DNA of 64,000 nucleotides, from the NCBI RefSeq assembly GCF_002775205.1, contig NC_036443.1, positions 12,205,698 through 12,269,697 on the forward strand, given 5' to 3'. Shown piece by piece: positions 30,901 through 41,640 of the stretch; the stretch's first letter is position 1; every line of letters begins with the position of its first letter. The notes under the pieces are model-generated. The model did not search any database and was not told the origin of the DNA. It worked only from the letters and a program-made list of their open reading frames with translations. The DNA comes from Xiphophorus maculatus (taxonomy: Eukaryota; Chordata; Actinopteri; Cyprinodontiformes; Poeciliidae). Made by a program: the position numbers and the translations under genes.

Positions 30901-32428
30901 TTAACAGTCAGAGCTAATTTATTGTCAAGATTTTTTTTTTATTATTATTATTCAGCCTCTAAAATCCTTACATATTAAAGAACTAAAAAAAGACCTTGTA
31001 AGCTTTTTTTTTTCCCAAGAATTTCCCCAGGGTTTAATAAAGAGACTTTGCTGAGTCTCCTCCGCTTTTAAGCTATAACCTGAAAAATATGAGTCCAATA
31101 AAACACTGATTTGGTAAAGCTTTCATTAGTAAATGCAGGGAAATGATTCAGTTAGATCCCAGCAATTCTGGAGGTCTTTTCCGCTGCCACTGTGGAAAAA
31201 CACTACAACAATAAGATATCATAAAGTACATGTAAGGTCTATGTCAGTAGCAGTGGTCAAACTTCCTTAAAAATAGCTGGAGATTAATGAAACCGGTTTG
31301 TATTTGTGAAATACAGGAAGGACTGTTTGAATCATTAGCGGTGTGTGTAACTTGTGTGTGAAAAAAAGTAAAACTGATAGAGAAGTGGGTGTTTTAAAGT
31401 GACTAAGTGTTGCTCTATCAGAGCTGTGCTGCTTTCGAGTCTTTGGGAGTGTCAGACAGTTCAATTGTAATATAAAGGCGTCAAATAGACACATGGAGAG
31501 AGGATGACAGGAATCAGACGTCGCCTGAAGTTAAATGTCAATCATCATGAAGAGTAAATCAGGTCATCCTTATTTCTTTAAAATAATTGATAGCTCCCTC
31601 TGGAAAACCGTATTATTTGAGCAATTAATAAAAAGAATATGACTCAGAAAAACGTTCAAAACCAACATTAGCGCATCGTCACTCCCTTTAGCAGAAACAA
31701 TGTAACAATGGTCTGTTGAGACATTGTAACTTGTTAATATCAGCCATCATAACACTGTATCTCACTGAACTGTTCGAGTTTGAGCTGTTTTAAATGACTA
31801 AAACCAGCTAAAGTGTAAGAAAAATGTCACAAGCTACCACTCTGATGAAAGTGTGTTTATATTTCAAACAAGCTGAAGCTGATGTGGCATCTTTTTAGGG
31901 AACTATAGTCATAACATTTACAGAACCTTGCTTAAAAAAATCAAATTAGCCCTTTCAATAATAAGACAGAGATTCCCAAAATTGGGATCCATGGAAGAGT
32001 TCCAAGGTGAAAATCTCATCTGAAATAGAAGACAAAGACCCATCTCACATTTTTCTAAAGACGATTGTTGCTTTGATGCTTGATCTGGACAGCTTGTTGT
32101 AACTGCTAAGGAAAGGTTGGGTTGGATAATTTACTTCTCCAAGTGCCATTTACTTTGGTTTCCTTTGTGTGATATTAGCTCTTGATATGAAACATCTACG
32201 TTTTTTTTTTTTAATGAAAAAACATTTTTCATAACATTACCTAGTGACGTTGTTTTCTCTCTGCAGATGTTCACATTACAGCAACAGTTTGTCAAAGGGT
32301 GAACGTCCAAACGTTTCCATTTGTTGTATCCTGACCTCTTCATCGCCCCTTCTCTTTTTCATGCTCACGTACTGATACCCCAACAGCATACACGCACACA
32401 CACCGTCCGTCACACACCCACCAGCCTC
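27977..32428. other. Intergenic DNA between srm and cort
   Basis: No coding exon was recognised. The sequence is AT-rich, with A/T runs and a few repeat-like patches. For example, 30480-30870 resembles a non-coding tail shared by many fish repeats, but I cannot name it. The open frames are short and show no family resemblance. Confidence 0.55.
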
Positions 32429-32435
32429 TACGTCA
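32429..32435 (+). promoter_or_regulatory. cort: CRE-like site upstream of the cort TATA box
   Basis: TACGTCA (TGACGTA on the other strand) lies about 32 bases before the TATA box. Somatostatin genes are classic cAMP/CREB targets with a TGACGTCA element just upstream of the TATA box, so the position fits. The site is one base short of the full palindrome. Confidence 0.55.
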
Positions 32436-32466
32436 GTTGCAGACGAGGGTGGAAGGGGGGGAGATG

Positions 32467-32473
32467 TATAAAA
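32467..32473 (+). promoter_or_regulatory. cort: TATA box of cort
   Basis: TATAAAA lies in a purine/GC-rich setting about 250 bases before the start codon, predicting transcription from about 32497. The predicted 5' UTR includes the (AC)18 microsatellite. Confidence 0.75.
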
Positions 32474-32616
32474 GAGTGGGGGACTTTGGAGGTAGAGCAG
32501 AAGAAACATCTGAGTTTTCCCAGATCTGATGAGCAGCTGCCACCAATTGCAGCACTCTTTCTTCACCACCACCGCTCTCCACCTGGACCTTCAATCGGTC
32601 TGAACTGCTCAGACTA

Positions 32617-32622
<6 letters not shown>

Positions 32623-32658
<36 letters not shown>
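32623..32658. repeat. (AC)18 microsatellite in the cort 5' UTR
   Basis: An uninterrupted AC dinucleotide tract of 36 bases lies between the predicted transcription start and the start codon of cort. It is likely to vary in length between individuals. Confidence 0.95.
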
Positions 32659-32660
<2 letters not shown>

Positions 32661-32715
32661 TCATACACTCTTGTCTCCTGCTCCTGTTGCGCTTGTACTG
32701 CACTCCTGCCACAAC

Positions 32716-33343
32716 ATGCAGCTCCTGGTGGTGTTAGCAGCTCTCATGGGGGTTCTGTTCAGCGTAAGAGCAGCTGCCGTGCTTCCTCTGGAGGACAGGA
32801 GCCCCATCCATGCGAACAGGGTGAGGAAATTTAACACATGGATGATATTAATTTCTGATGGTCATTGTTATTTCTGTGAAATGTTTTAATTTCATCATTT
32901 CAAAAAGTGCTGGATAATTTTAAAAAGTAGTTAACAGAATATTAATAAGCAATTTTTTTTATAAAATAAATAGATTAAAATTGTCAGTCTCATTGCACTT
33001 CTTATTTAATCCTGTTGCTTCTTAATAGACAAACACAAAAATACTAACAGTGAAAATATAAATTTGTCTAATAATTTCTGTATTGCCTTTTGCTCTTTTT
33101 TTTTTGCCTTCTCAGGAGCTGAGTAAAGAGCGTAAAGAGCTGATCCTGAAGCTGGTGTCCGGCTTATTAGATGGAGCTCTGGACACCAACATGCTGCCTG
33201 GCGAAGCAGCTCCTGTGGACCTTGAGGAGCCGCTGGAGTCCCGCCTGGAGGAGAGGGCCGTCTACAACAGGCTATCTCTGCCTCAGCGTGACCGCAAAGC
33301 GCCCTGTAAAAACTTCTTCTGGAAAACGTTCACCTCGTGTTAA
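32716..33343 (+). CDS. cort: Somatostatin-2 / cortistatin precursor, 2 exons
   Basis: Secreted neuropeptide precursor acting on somatostatin receptors. Exons 32716-32820 and 33116-33343 (phase 0, GT-AG) give 110 aa, a normal length for this family. There is a hydrophobic signal peptide at 1-20 (MQLLVVLAALMGVLFSVRAA), then an acidic pro-region. The mature C-terminus is APCKNFFWKTFTSC (97-110) after a dibasic RK. The Pro in place of Gly at position 2 marks the [Pro2]-somatostatin-14 of fish, which is orthologous to mammalian cortistatin. A 28-residue form would start at Ala83 after a single Arg. The two cysteines of the cyclic peptide are intact. The ATG at 32716 is the only one in frame. Nearby dffa and pex14 support orthology with human CORT, which lies beside them. 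Confidence 0.96.
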
Positions 33344-33565
33344 CAGAGCCCAAAAACCGCCTGGCTCTGTACTTCCGTTTTTTTTTTTTTTCTCCACCGC
33401 TCCTCAGCTCAACATGAACTGCAGTAGATCTCAGTTGTACATATCATCTACACCTGTGCAGCATCGATGGACTTCACTGAGACAGTGTGTATGTCTTAAT
33501 ACTGACTATTTATGTACACAATGTATGTATTTATGTATCGTACCGTACCGGTTTATTTCAGGCTT

Positions 33566-33571
33566 AATAAA
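33566..33571 (+). terminator. cort: Poly(A) signal AATAAA of cort
   Basis: AATAAA lies 223 bases after the cort stop codon, in AT-rich sequence. It gives a compact transcript of about 0.8 kb after splicing. Confidence 0.8.
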
Positions 33572-34022
33572 AAGCATGGATTATAATGTTGGAAACAACA
33601 GCGGCAGTTGATTCTGCAAAAAAAAAAAATAAAATTAAACAGGAGGTCATATTTTTCACCTGCTTCTAGAGTTCAAATACAAAGTCAGATCAAATGCAAA
33701 AACAATGGCTGATGTTTTTTTTTTTTATTTCTCGCTTTGGAAAGTGACTGAGATTGTGGCAATATTTGTGCAAATATAATTTTCTATCTACAAAACACTG
33801 CCTTTGTGGTGATAAATGTCACAAAGAGGACACATCACACTTTTTTTTTCAATCATAGCTTTGCAAATGCAACAATCACTGGAAAACAGCATTAAACCAG
33901 GATGTTTCACAAAAACTAATATGAAAATAGATCCTGCTCAGTTCGACAGAATGATAAGCAAAAGTAGATGTTTTTTATGAGACACATTAAAACAATATGT
34001 GGAGGGTTGTTGAAAGGGATTG

Positions 34023-34167
34023 GTGCTACACAGCTCAGTGGAAGAGCAGGCGCATTAAATGCAATGGCTACGGTCCTCAGCGCAGATGTTCCTGGTTGGA
34101 TTCCTCTGCTTCCTGTCCAGCTACTAATGAATAAATGAAACTAGAGCCACAAAAACCCTTAAAAAAA
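34023..34167 (+). mobile_element. tRNA-derived SINE, old copy
   Basis: The left part has a tRNA-like A box (AGCTCAGTGGAAGAGCAGGC) and a B-box-like GGTTGGATTCC. The right part (CCTGTCCAGCTACTAATGAA, ACTAGAGCC..AAAAACCCTT) matches the tail of a common teleost tRNA-type SINE, and it ends in an A-run. It is about 145 bp, diverged, and probably inactive. No clear target duplication was seen. Confidence 0.7.
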
Positions 34168-37100
34168 CCATTTGGCCAAATTGAAGCATCACATAAATGA
34201 CATCTAAAACAAATGAACAGACCTACATCCCTGTGGTGCTTCGGGAGCTCATAGGGAGTGAACCATGGCTTTTACTGCAATGTCAGGAAAGCTGACTAGA
34301 ACAGCTGGACTTTACGTGGAGTAAATCAGAAGAATGTTAAATGGTTTACAAATGCATGATTTGTAAAACGATTTACGGGTTTACAAACTCCTAGTCAGCA
34401 CGGGTCTGATTTTGGCGGTTCATGCTAAACACAGCCACATCCCCAGTTATTAAAGTATGTGCTCACATATTCACCATATTTAATGACATTTTTTTTAATA
34501 TACCTTTTCCCCAAAACAAACATTTTTAAACTGAATTTAATTAGTTATAGGTCACGTTAAATATGGAAGATAGGAAAAAATTTGTTACTGGAAAACATCG
34601 CCAATGAAATGCTATTTAAACCCACAACAATAGAGTCTTAAAAACAACAAATCAAAAAATACAATTAAAATGAATATCAATTATCTGCACTGTTTAATCT
34701 GAATTAAGTCAGCGGCTCCATAAAAGCTAATATTTTAACACAGATCACAGATATATAAATGTAACACTTGTTTATTGAGATTATCAATGCTGCTAAATTT
34801 GATTGAATGGTTTCAGCATACATAAATTAAAATAATTTAAATTGTTTAACATTTAAATCTAGGATTTTAAGAAGCTGGCAAGTTTACTTTATAAAAGTTC
34901 AAAGAACAATATTCATAGTTAGATTGTTTTGTTACAACAGCTACAATCTGATGCAGTGAGTTTAATCTTTCAGTTCACAAATGCAAATTAGTAAACTGCA
35001 ATTATAACTTATTGCTTTATAGGTTGGCCAATTAAACTACTTCCCCTGTCCTAGATTTAACTAAATCTAACACAGAAGCTGTTAGAGGTGCTGATGTTTT
35101 TAGCAGCAAGAGGAACCCCTAAGTCAAATTCTGCTCAAGGTCTCATACAGCCTTGGACCGGCCCTGGATGATGAGTTAAATCCGCTGCACTGCGCGTAGA
35201 GATGCGCAACAAATGGGAGATTTAATTTAATGCTGCTAACTTCTGTGGCTTTAGTAAAAATAATAATAATAAAAAAATATAAAACTAGCGTGATGCGTGA
35301 CTACAAAGGCTCCTCACTGGGCTCAACCTGCCTGATGAGTGGTTAACGCTGGTTCGTTAACCATTAACGCACCGGCCAACCGGGAACACTTACATAAACT
35401 AGAGAGAAGAAAGCCAGACGCTGGGTGGCGTGTTGAGATGTAAATTATTTGTTCACAAAGATAAATCATTCTCACCACTCCCTTGACACGCACGAGAAAT
35501 ATGCCTCCCGCATTGAAGGTGTGATAGAATCATTGATTAAAGAATACAGACTGAGACTTAAATATGAGGAGCAGCTCAAAAGACACATTAGCAAGCATCC
35601 AAATTCAAAGAACAAGAGGAAACAGTGAAATCGGTCAGGTTGCAGGGGTGAAGTTGAAACTTGCTCTAGAAAATAACCATCCTAGAGTCTCCACCCAACC
35701 AGAGGTCCCCCTGCAAACAGAGCAAAGACCGACCTTCATGCCACCAGGGGTCTCAATGCATAGCCTGGGTCCACCTTTACGCCAACCCAAACCCAGATTG
35801 TAAACTTCAATAGCCATTAAAAGAAGCCAAAAGTTTAATTGTAGCATACTGTGACCACAGTACTAATATATAAAATATATAATGTCGTCTAGAATCATTG
35901 GTATGCAAGTCTTTTATAGGTTTTGTTTTTTCCTATGTCTATGTGAGCCACGAGTCTGTTGAATAAAGCAATTATCATCAATATTTTAAATGTAATTCCA
36001 TCACAAAAATTGTACACTTAAGATATACTAATCAAGCACGTTTATATTACATAAAAACCTTATACTTAAAGTGTACAAAGTATACCTCTAGTTGTTTTCA
36101 AAAAGCATATAACACTCTTCAAATTGTGATTTTCTATAATTTAATTACAATTAAAATATATTAAGCATAAAATTACTTGTTCCAAAATAACATGCTTCAA
36201 GTTAAATAATCCTTAACAAACTTGAAATACTGATGATTAGACTGGCTTCATGTATGTATATAGTTAGTATATTTATTTTACACAAGGGTAGTCTAGTTGT
36301 AACACATTAAGGTAGTCGACTAATTACAAATTTTGCTTTGATTCATAAAAACTGCACATATCAGAGTGTTTGGTTCTGGTAAGTTCTAACTTTGGCATAG
36401 TTTGCTTATGCCTGGTGGTCAGAATACGCTTAGCTTTGAAAATAGAAAATCATTTTTGCATTGAGGTTTTACGGATGTGACCTGTTTGATTAGTGCAAGC
36501 GGCTTGTTGGGGACAGCAAAGGCTTCTGCTGCATGTGGAGGTAATGAAGTCTGCCTGACCCTATCAACACGCTTTGCCGTTCTTGAAGTAAACAAGACAC
36601 CAACCGACTGCCTCATTATTTACACAGCAGCGGCAACACTCTTCCATATCGCAGCTCTTTAATTCAGGCTGTTTGTTACTCTCAGAGATGTGCTGAGAGG
36701 TATAATAAAACCCTGATTTCAAAACCTTCCCTCAGTGACTCAAGAGATTCTCTACAAATGAAAGATCTTGCTGACACCGTTCAAACAAGCTGGATTTTCC
36801 TTTAGTTGTCATGCAGCTAATAATCACACAAGTCCTTTATGAGATTCGTGAGATCATTCCCTGCACATACAAGTGGAAAATAATATTACTAATGCATAAC
36901 ATGATTTAATTACTTCTATTTCTATTAGCTGCAGAGACACAAAGCAGTGCTTATCTACTGCATGCGTGTCTGAAAGAGGCAATTTCCTTCTGCATCCATT
37001 CAAATTTCCAACTTTCAGCTTGGAAAATTAACCAAAGGGTTTCCTGAAATCAGAATTTCAAAGTGGGAAACTAAGAGGCTGTTTCTGGTGTCTGGCTTCA

Positions 37101-37185
37101 GAATCCAATCTGGATTCTACGAACCTACACAACCTGACTGCGTGTTTGAAAAGACAAATAAAAAATGGCATGTTGTTAAAAAGAC

Positions 37186-37690
37186 TTTAAAGCTGCAGTA
37201 GGTAACTTTTTAAAAATATATAGATTTTTACATATTTGCTGAGACTGACAATATGTCCTGACAGTGAAATATGAGAAATAATCTGTGAGTGGTCCTATTG
37301 CAACCGGGAGAAATACAACGGCTCCCGCTTCGAAATGACCAATCAGAGCGATGAAGAGGGTCGTAGCAGCGTTAATCATGCTTGTGCAAGTGCTGCTCAC
37401 ACTGGGGGTGCAGGTGCTCTGCAGATGTGCCAATGGGGAAGAAATTAACCACCCAACATTATAGAAAAATGTTGGGTGGTTCTTGGGGAGACTTCTTGGG
37501 TTCTTGACAGGCTCTGCTCTGTTTATGCTGTGGGGGAGGAGCCATCTGCAAATTTGGCGACCTGCGAGGTGGAAGGTGTGCTTGTTCACATTTTCAGGCT
37601 AAGTTCACAACTTTCTCCGAATTTCCGACAAATTTCACAGCATAAAAGTGGTTTGATTCAAATATTTTTATGGTTGCTGAATGTAGCTGT
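37186..37690. repeat. Teleost interspersed repeat, one end only
   Basis: It starts TTTAAAGCTGCAGTAGGTAA, a terminal sequence shared by very many copies in fish genomes. It continues with the familiar CATATTTGCTGAGACTGACA and GACCAATCAGAG words. The matching inverted right end is not seen, so the copy is truncated, and the right limit is approximate. It contains the hairpin at 37447-37481. Confidence 0.6.
37447..37481. repeat. 14-bp perfect hairpin with 7-base loop
   Basis: AACCACCCAACATT (37447-37460) and its exact reverse complement (37468-37481) are separated by ATAGAAA. The hairpin lies inside a repeat copy. Confidence 0.85.
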
Positions 37691-40600
37691 TTAAACGTCG
37701 AAACCAGTGATAAGTAATAGAGTAAGGGATTTGTTGATTCTTTTTTTTTTTAAACAGTCACAGTTTTCAATTAAAGTCATTGAATAAAAAAAGCAGAGTT
37801 AGAATCAACCTGTGTTTGATCAAATACGTTCATACATACAAGGAATTTGTCCTTTGTGTATTTTTGTTATATGTATTTAAAGCAATGCATATAATTCATC
37901 AGCTTTTTAGCAAAAATGCAGAACAACTCATTTAAAAAAGACAAGTAAATATTTCTCACAGGCCAAAGTAATGAACTTTTAAGACTCTGTAAAAGTCCCG
38001 AAGTGCCAGAGTAAAAACAAACTCCCGTTGCAGCTCAGTTTCAGTCCCATCAGCTCTCTGCCCAGAAGAATAGCAGCTAATGATTCATAATCATGATGAT
38101 TTACCAGTCGCAGTTCGAATTCAATTACAGGTTTGGCAATAAAGGCCGTGTTCATGACATCCTTTCATTTTACGTTTGTGCTTGTGTTTGGAACATGTGC
38201 AGAGAACACCTTGTCGTTGGTGGGGCCTGTCTTTTAGGGAAATCTTCTCTTGATGGTAAGTGATAGTGCTTTGAATCTCAAAAGCTAAATAATTACACGC
38301 TGCTTACATCCACTTGGAGCCCTGCGTCTTTAATGACGCTGAGCAGACAAAGCCTCTCCTGGGCTTGACTAATTACAGTCCTTCACCGAGTATCATTTAG
38401 TCTTATTTATGTTTGGAAGAAAACAGGAAAAAATAATATAAATTCCACATTTTCAGACAGTGAGAGACAAACTTGAGACATGTTAGAATAATAAAAAAAA
38501 AAACTAGAATAAGAATAAAAATAGTCAATGCAGGCAAATCAGTTTTCAGAATTAAAACAAGAAAAATAAATAGTATCTGACACCAGTCTGCATCACCTCA
38601 ACATTTTAAACATGGCACAATTTGACGTCCGTCCACTCCTGACTTTATGCCTCGGAGCTCAAATGAGCACGCGGAGGTGCAACATCAAAGCTGATGGCTG
38701 CAAGCAAAGCATTTTATTGGCTTTCCTTTTGATCTGAATGAGGAGGGAGGGAGAGAAGTACTCAGGCCTAACTGTGTAATTCAAATTTAAATGTGACCTG
38801 ATATGTGCGGGTGTTTAAAAATAACAAAGACTTCGCTGCTGATTCTCCACCTGAGAGAAGGGGGAAAAAAACAACTTCAAAGTGAGCACACCTGGACTAC
38901 ATGTGCAGGGGATAAACTTCACGGGATGTGAGTGTGTTTTTAAATAACTCTGTGTTAAATCAGGATATCTGCTATATAGTCTTGAACACACTCATTATTT
39001 TTCTTTCATTGTAAAGAACATTCCCTTTCTGAGAAACCAGAGGGAAAAATCTTCTTTTTCTTCTTACTATTCTTACTTTTGGTATTACATATGCAATTAA
39101 ATGGATTTAAAGTTGATGAATTGCTTCCCTTTAGAAAAATACTTGACAGCATCGGTTGTGTTTTTACAAAGCATGTACGCCAGTTACCTATTTATAATTT
39201 AGAAACATTTTATAACTAAAAATGTGTGTGCTTTTCTCTAAGAGAGCATCATGAATAAATACACTTGTGTTTTTCTTTTCTTTGAATTTAAAGGACAAAG
39301 AGTCACATGATGTTGAATCTCCAAAATGACAACGCCATAATATGCAAAATGTAGGAGTTATTTGTTCAGGTTTGATTTAATAAACCAGCAGAGTCCAGGG
39401 GGAAGAATACCCACCACATAAACTGATAACAGAGATTTCAGTTGTTAAAAATAACAGTGAAGGGTTATATTAATTATCTGCCGCTTTTTATTTCTCCCCT
39501 GTACACTTGTATGTGCCAAAGTTATATCTGGACTGAACTGACATCCTTCGCTCTTTTCTAGAGTCCACATGTGCAAATTCTAAAAAAAAAAACAACACTA
39601 ATTCCTTATACAAAGTTCTTAAATTTCTTACTTTCGCAAAAAATCCTACCTACTAAACCACAGCTGTCTCATCCCCCTGAGTGCTCCAAGATTACTATGT
39701 TTCCCTTTGGATTTAACAGGTGTGTCAGGACTAATTTTCATCCTGGCCGGGTGTGCATTTAGAAACGGTTAACATCAAATGGTCTGCTAACCTGGCCTCC
39801 GTCAGCCAAGACAGGCCAAATTAACACCCACTGCTCGGCTGAATGCTTCTGATCACAGGTGTGAGCCGGCAGGCCGTGTGACAGTTTTCCACTGTAAGGC
39901 AGTCTGTGTCATCCCTCACCTAAAATAAACACCACAAAGTTTAACTCACATTGAAGAAAAACACTTACATGTTTGTAACTTTACGACAGACTCACATTAG
40001 AATCGGAGTCAGCCGTGTGTTCTAACTCATTATGTCGCATATCTGTATCGGATTACCCAGAGGATGTGTGTGTTTTGCTTGCGAAACTTCCTGCAAGCCA
40101 CACAGATGTGCAAGTTTACTTTATTAACTCTGTAGACCTTGCTTCCAGCAGTCTAATTCATCCCTGTCAGGCTCATTTTGTTCAGCTGTGACATTTTTAG
40201 ATTTAGGTTGCAGCCCGAGCCTTAAACAAATGTAGCGTGGCTGACAAGCTCAGGCACAAGGAGGCAAAATAAATACTTAGCTTTTTCAAAGAATTCCTAT
40301 TAGGGTGGAGCTATGCCCAGTGTTACTATGTATATAGCAGGTTTTGATCAGGTTCACAGGTTATTAGAACTGTTTTTGAGGGGAAAATATAATTTCACTG
40401 TCCTATGCTGTTTAACAGACACTATTTTCTGTTTCTTTGAGTAAATACCCTTAGGTTTTGGTGTACCTGATAAAGTAACAAGCAAATTAAGCTTTTCAAG
40501 AGCATTACAAAGACCTATGTCATCAGAGAAATCCGATATTGGAGTTAAGCATTCTAGGACACACAACACACAAACTTAAGTGTCTCTGATGTATTTGTCT

Positions 40601-41109
40601 CAGAGAGCTTCCCTGTTTGGAAGCACCAATGGAAATGAAGAGATTGTTTTCCCCAGCAGGGCCTAATGATGCCTGATGGCTTATTCAGCTGCTGAGTGCC
40701 AGCGCTAAAAGCTGATCATTACGGAGCCCCTCTGCTCTTTCGGTGCTAAAGCCGTGGCTCGGAAAATGAGCTGTCACCGGCTCGAGAAAGCAACGCCGCG
40801 TACTGTGGTGACCCTGTTCTCTGTGGTTGCCACCGCTTTGGAGGATGGAGAAGGCCTGTGTCGTGAAAGTAAAATACGGTTTTTAAAGCTTTGATTGAAA
40901 GTAAAAATCCAGTAAATTAAAACTCTGGTTTGTGGTTGTTTTTAGCAGCTTGGGGTCTTTCCTGTGGTGTGAAAAGAGACATGAGGCAAGTCACTACAAA
41001 ATGTCCTCACCAAGCCTTTTAGGTTTTGACTCAACAAATTTAACCCATGCAGACCTCCAAGGTACAATACTTGTTGAGGTCATAAACAGATATCAGAACA
41101 CACTATTTA

Positions 41110-41640
41110 TTTAATACTTGGTACAAAAGTCTTTGTCATTTCTCTCTCTGAAGCCATTTGAGAGCTTCCTTTGCTCTGTGTTTGGAATCGTTGTCTTGCT
41201 GAAACGTCCACCCTGTTTTCATCTTTATCATTCTGGTAGATGGCAGGAGTTTTTTGTTTTTAATTTAAATCAAGAAGGTCTCAGTAATGTAAAGTTTTCC
41301 ATTCATCCTCCCTTCAAATATATTAAGTTTGCTTGTAACATTTGGAGAAGAACAGCCCTACATCATGATGTTCCCACCTCCACACTTCACTGTCGGTGTG
41401 GTGTTTTTCAGGTTATGTGTATTTTGTCCTCCAAACATGGTGTGTGTCATGGCATCCAAATAGTTCAATTTAGCTCTAACCTGATTATACTTTGTTCACC
41501 CAGTATTTTATGGGTTTGTACAAATGTTGTGTAGCAAACTTTAAATGAGATTCAACATGCTTTTCCTTTAGCGATGGAGTCTTGGCCCATGGCCGTTAAG
41601 TGCAATGCTTGTTGTTTATTATTGTATTGCCTCGGCTATA
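41110..41640 (-). mobile_element. Broken Tc1-like transposon, transposase on the minus strand
   Basis: Long stretches follow the reverse complement of a teleost Tc1-like transposase gene in the correct order: AAGCCATTTGAGAGCTTCCT, TTGTCTTGCTGAAACGTCCA, ATGATGTTCCCACCTCCACA, CTCCAAACATGGTGTGTGTC, TGGAGTCTTG and GGCCGTTAAGTGCAATGC. The N-terminal DNA-binding part and one end are missing. The 138-codon plus-strand frame here is a shadow of the transposase. Confidence 0.85.

Noticed and set aside
32671-32715. Possible N-terminal extension of the cort frame
   Set aside because: The upstream in-frame codon is TTG, not ATG; the ATG at 32716 is followed directly by a proper signal peptide.
32321-32737. 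138-codon frame over the cort promoter
   Set aside because: It reads through the TATA region and the AC repeat (Thr-His run); there is no homology.
41118-41534. 138-codon plus-strand frame as a gene
   Set aside because: The DNA is the reverse complement of a Tc1-like transposase; the plus frame is a shadow.
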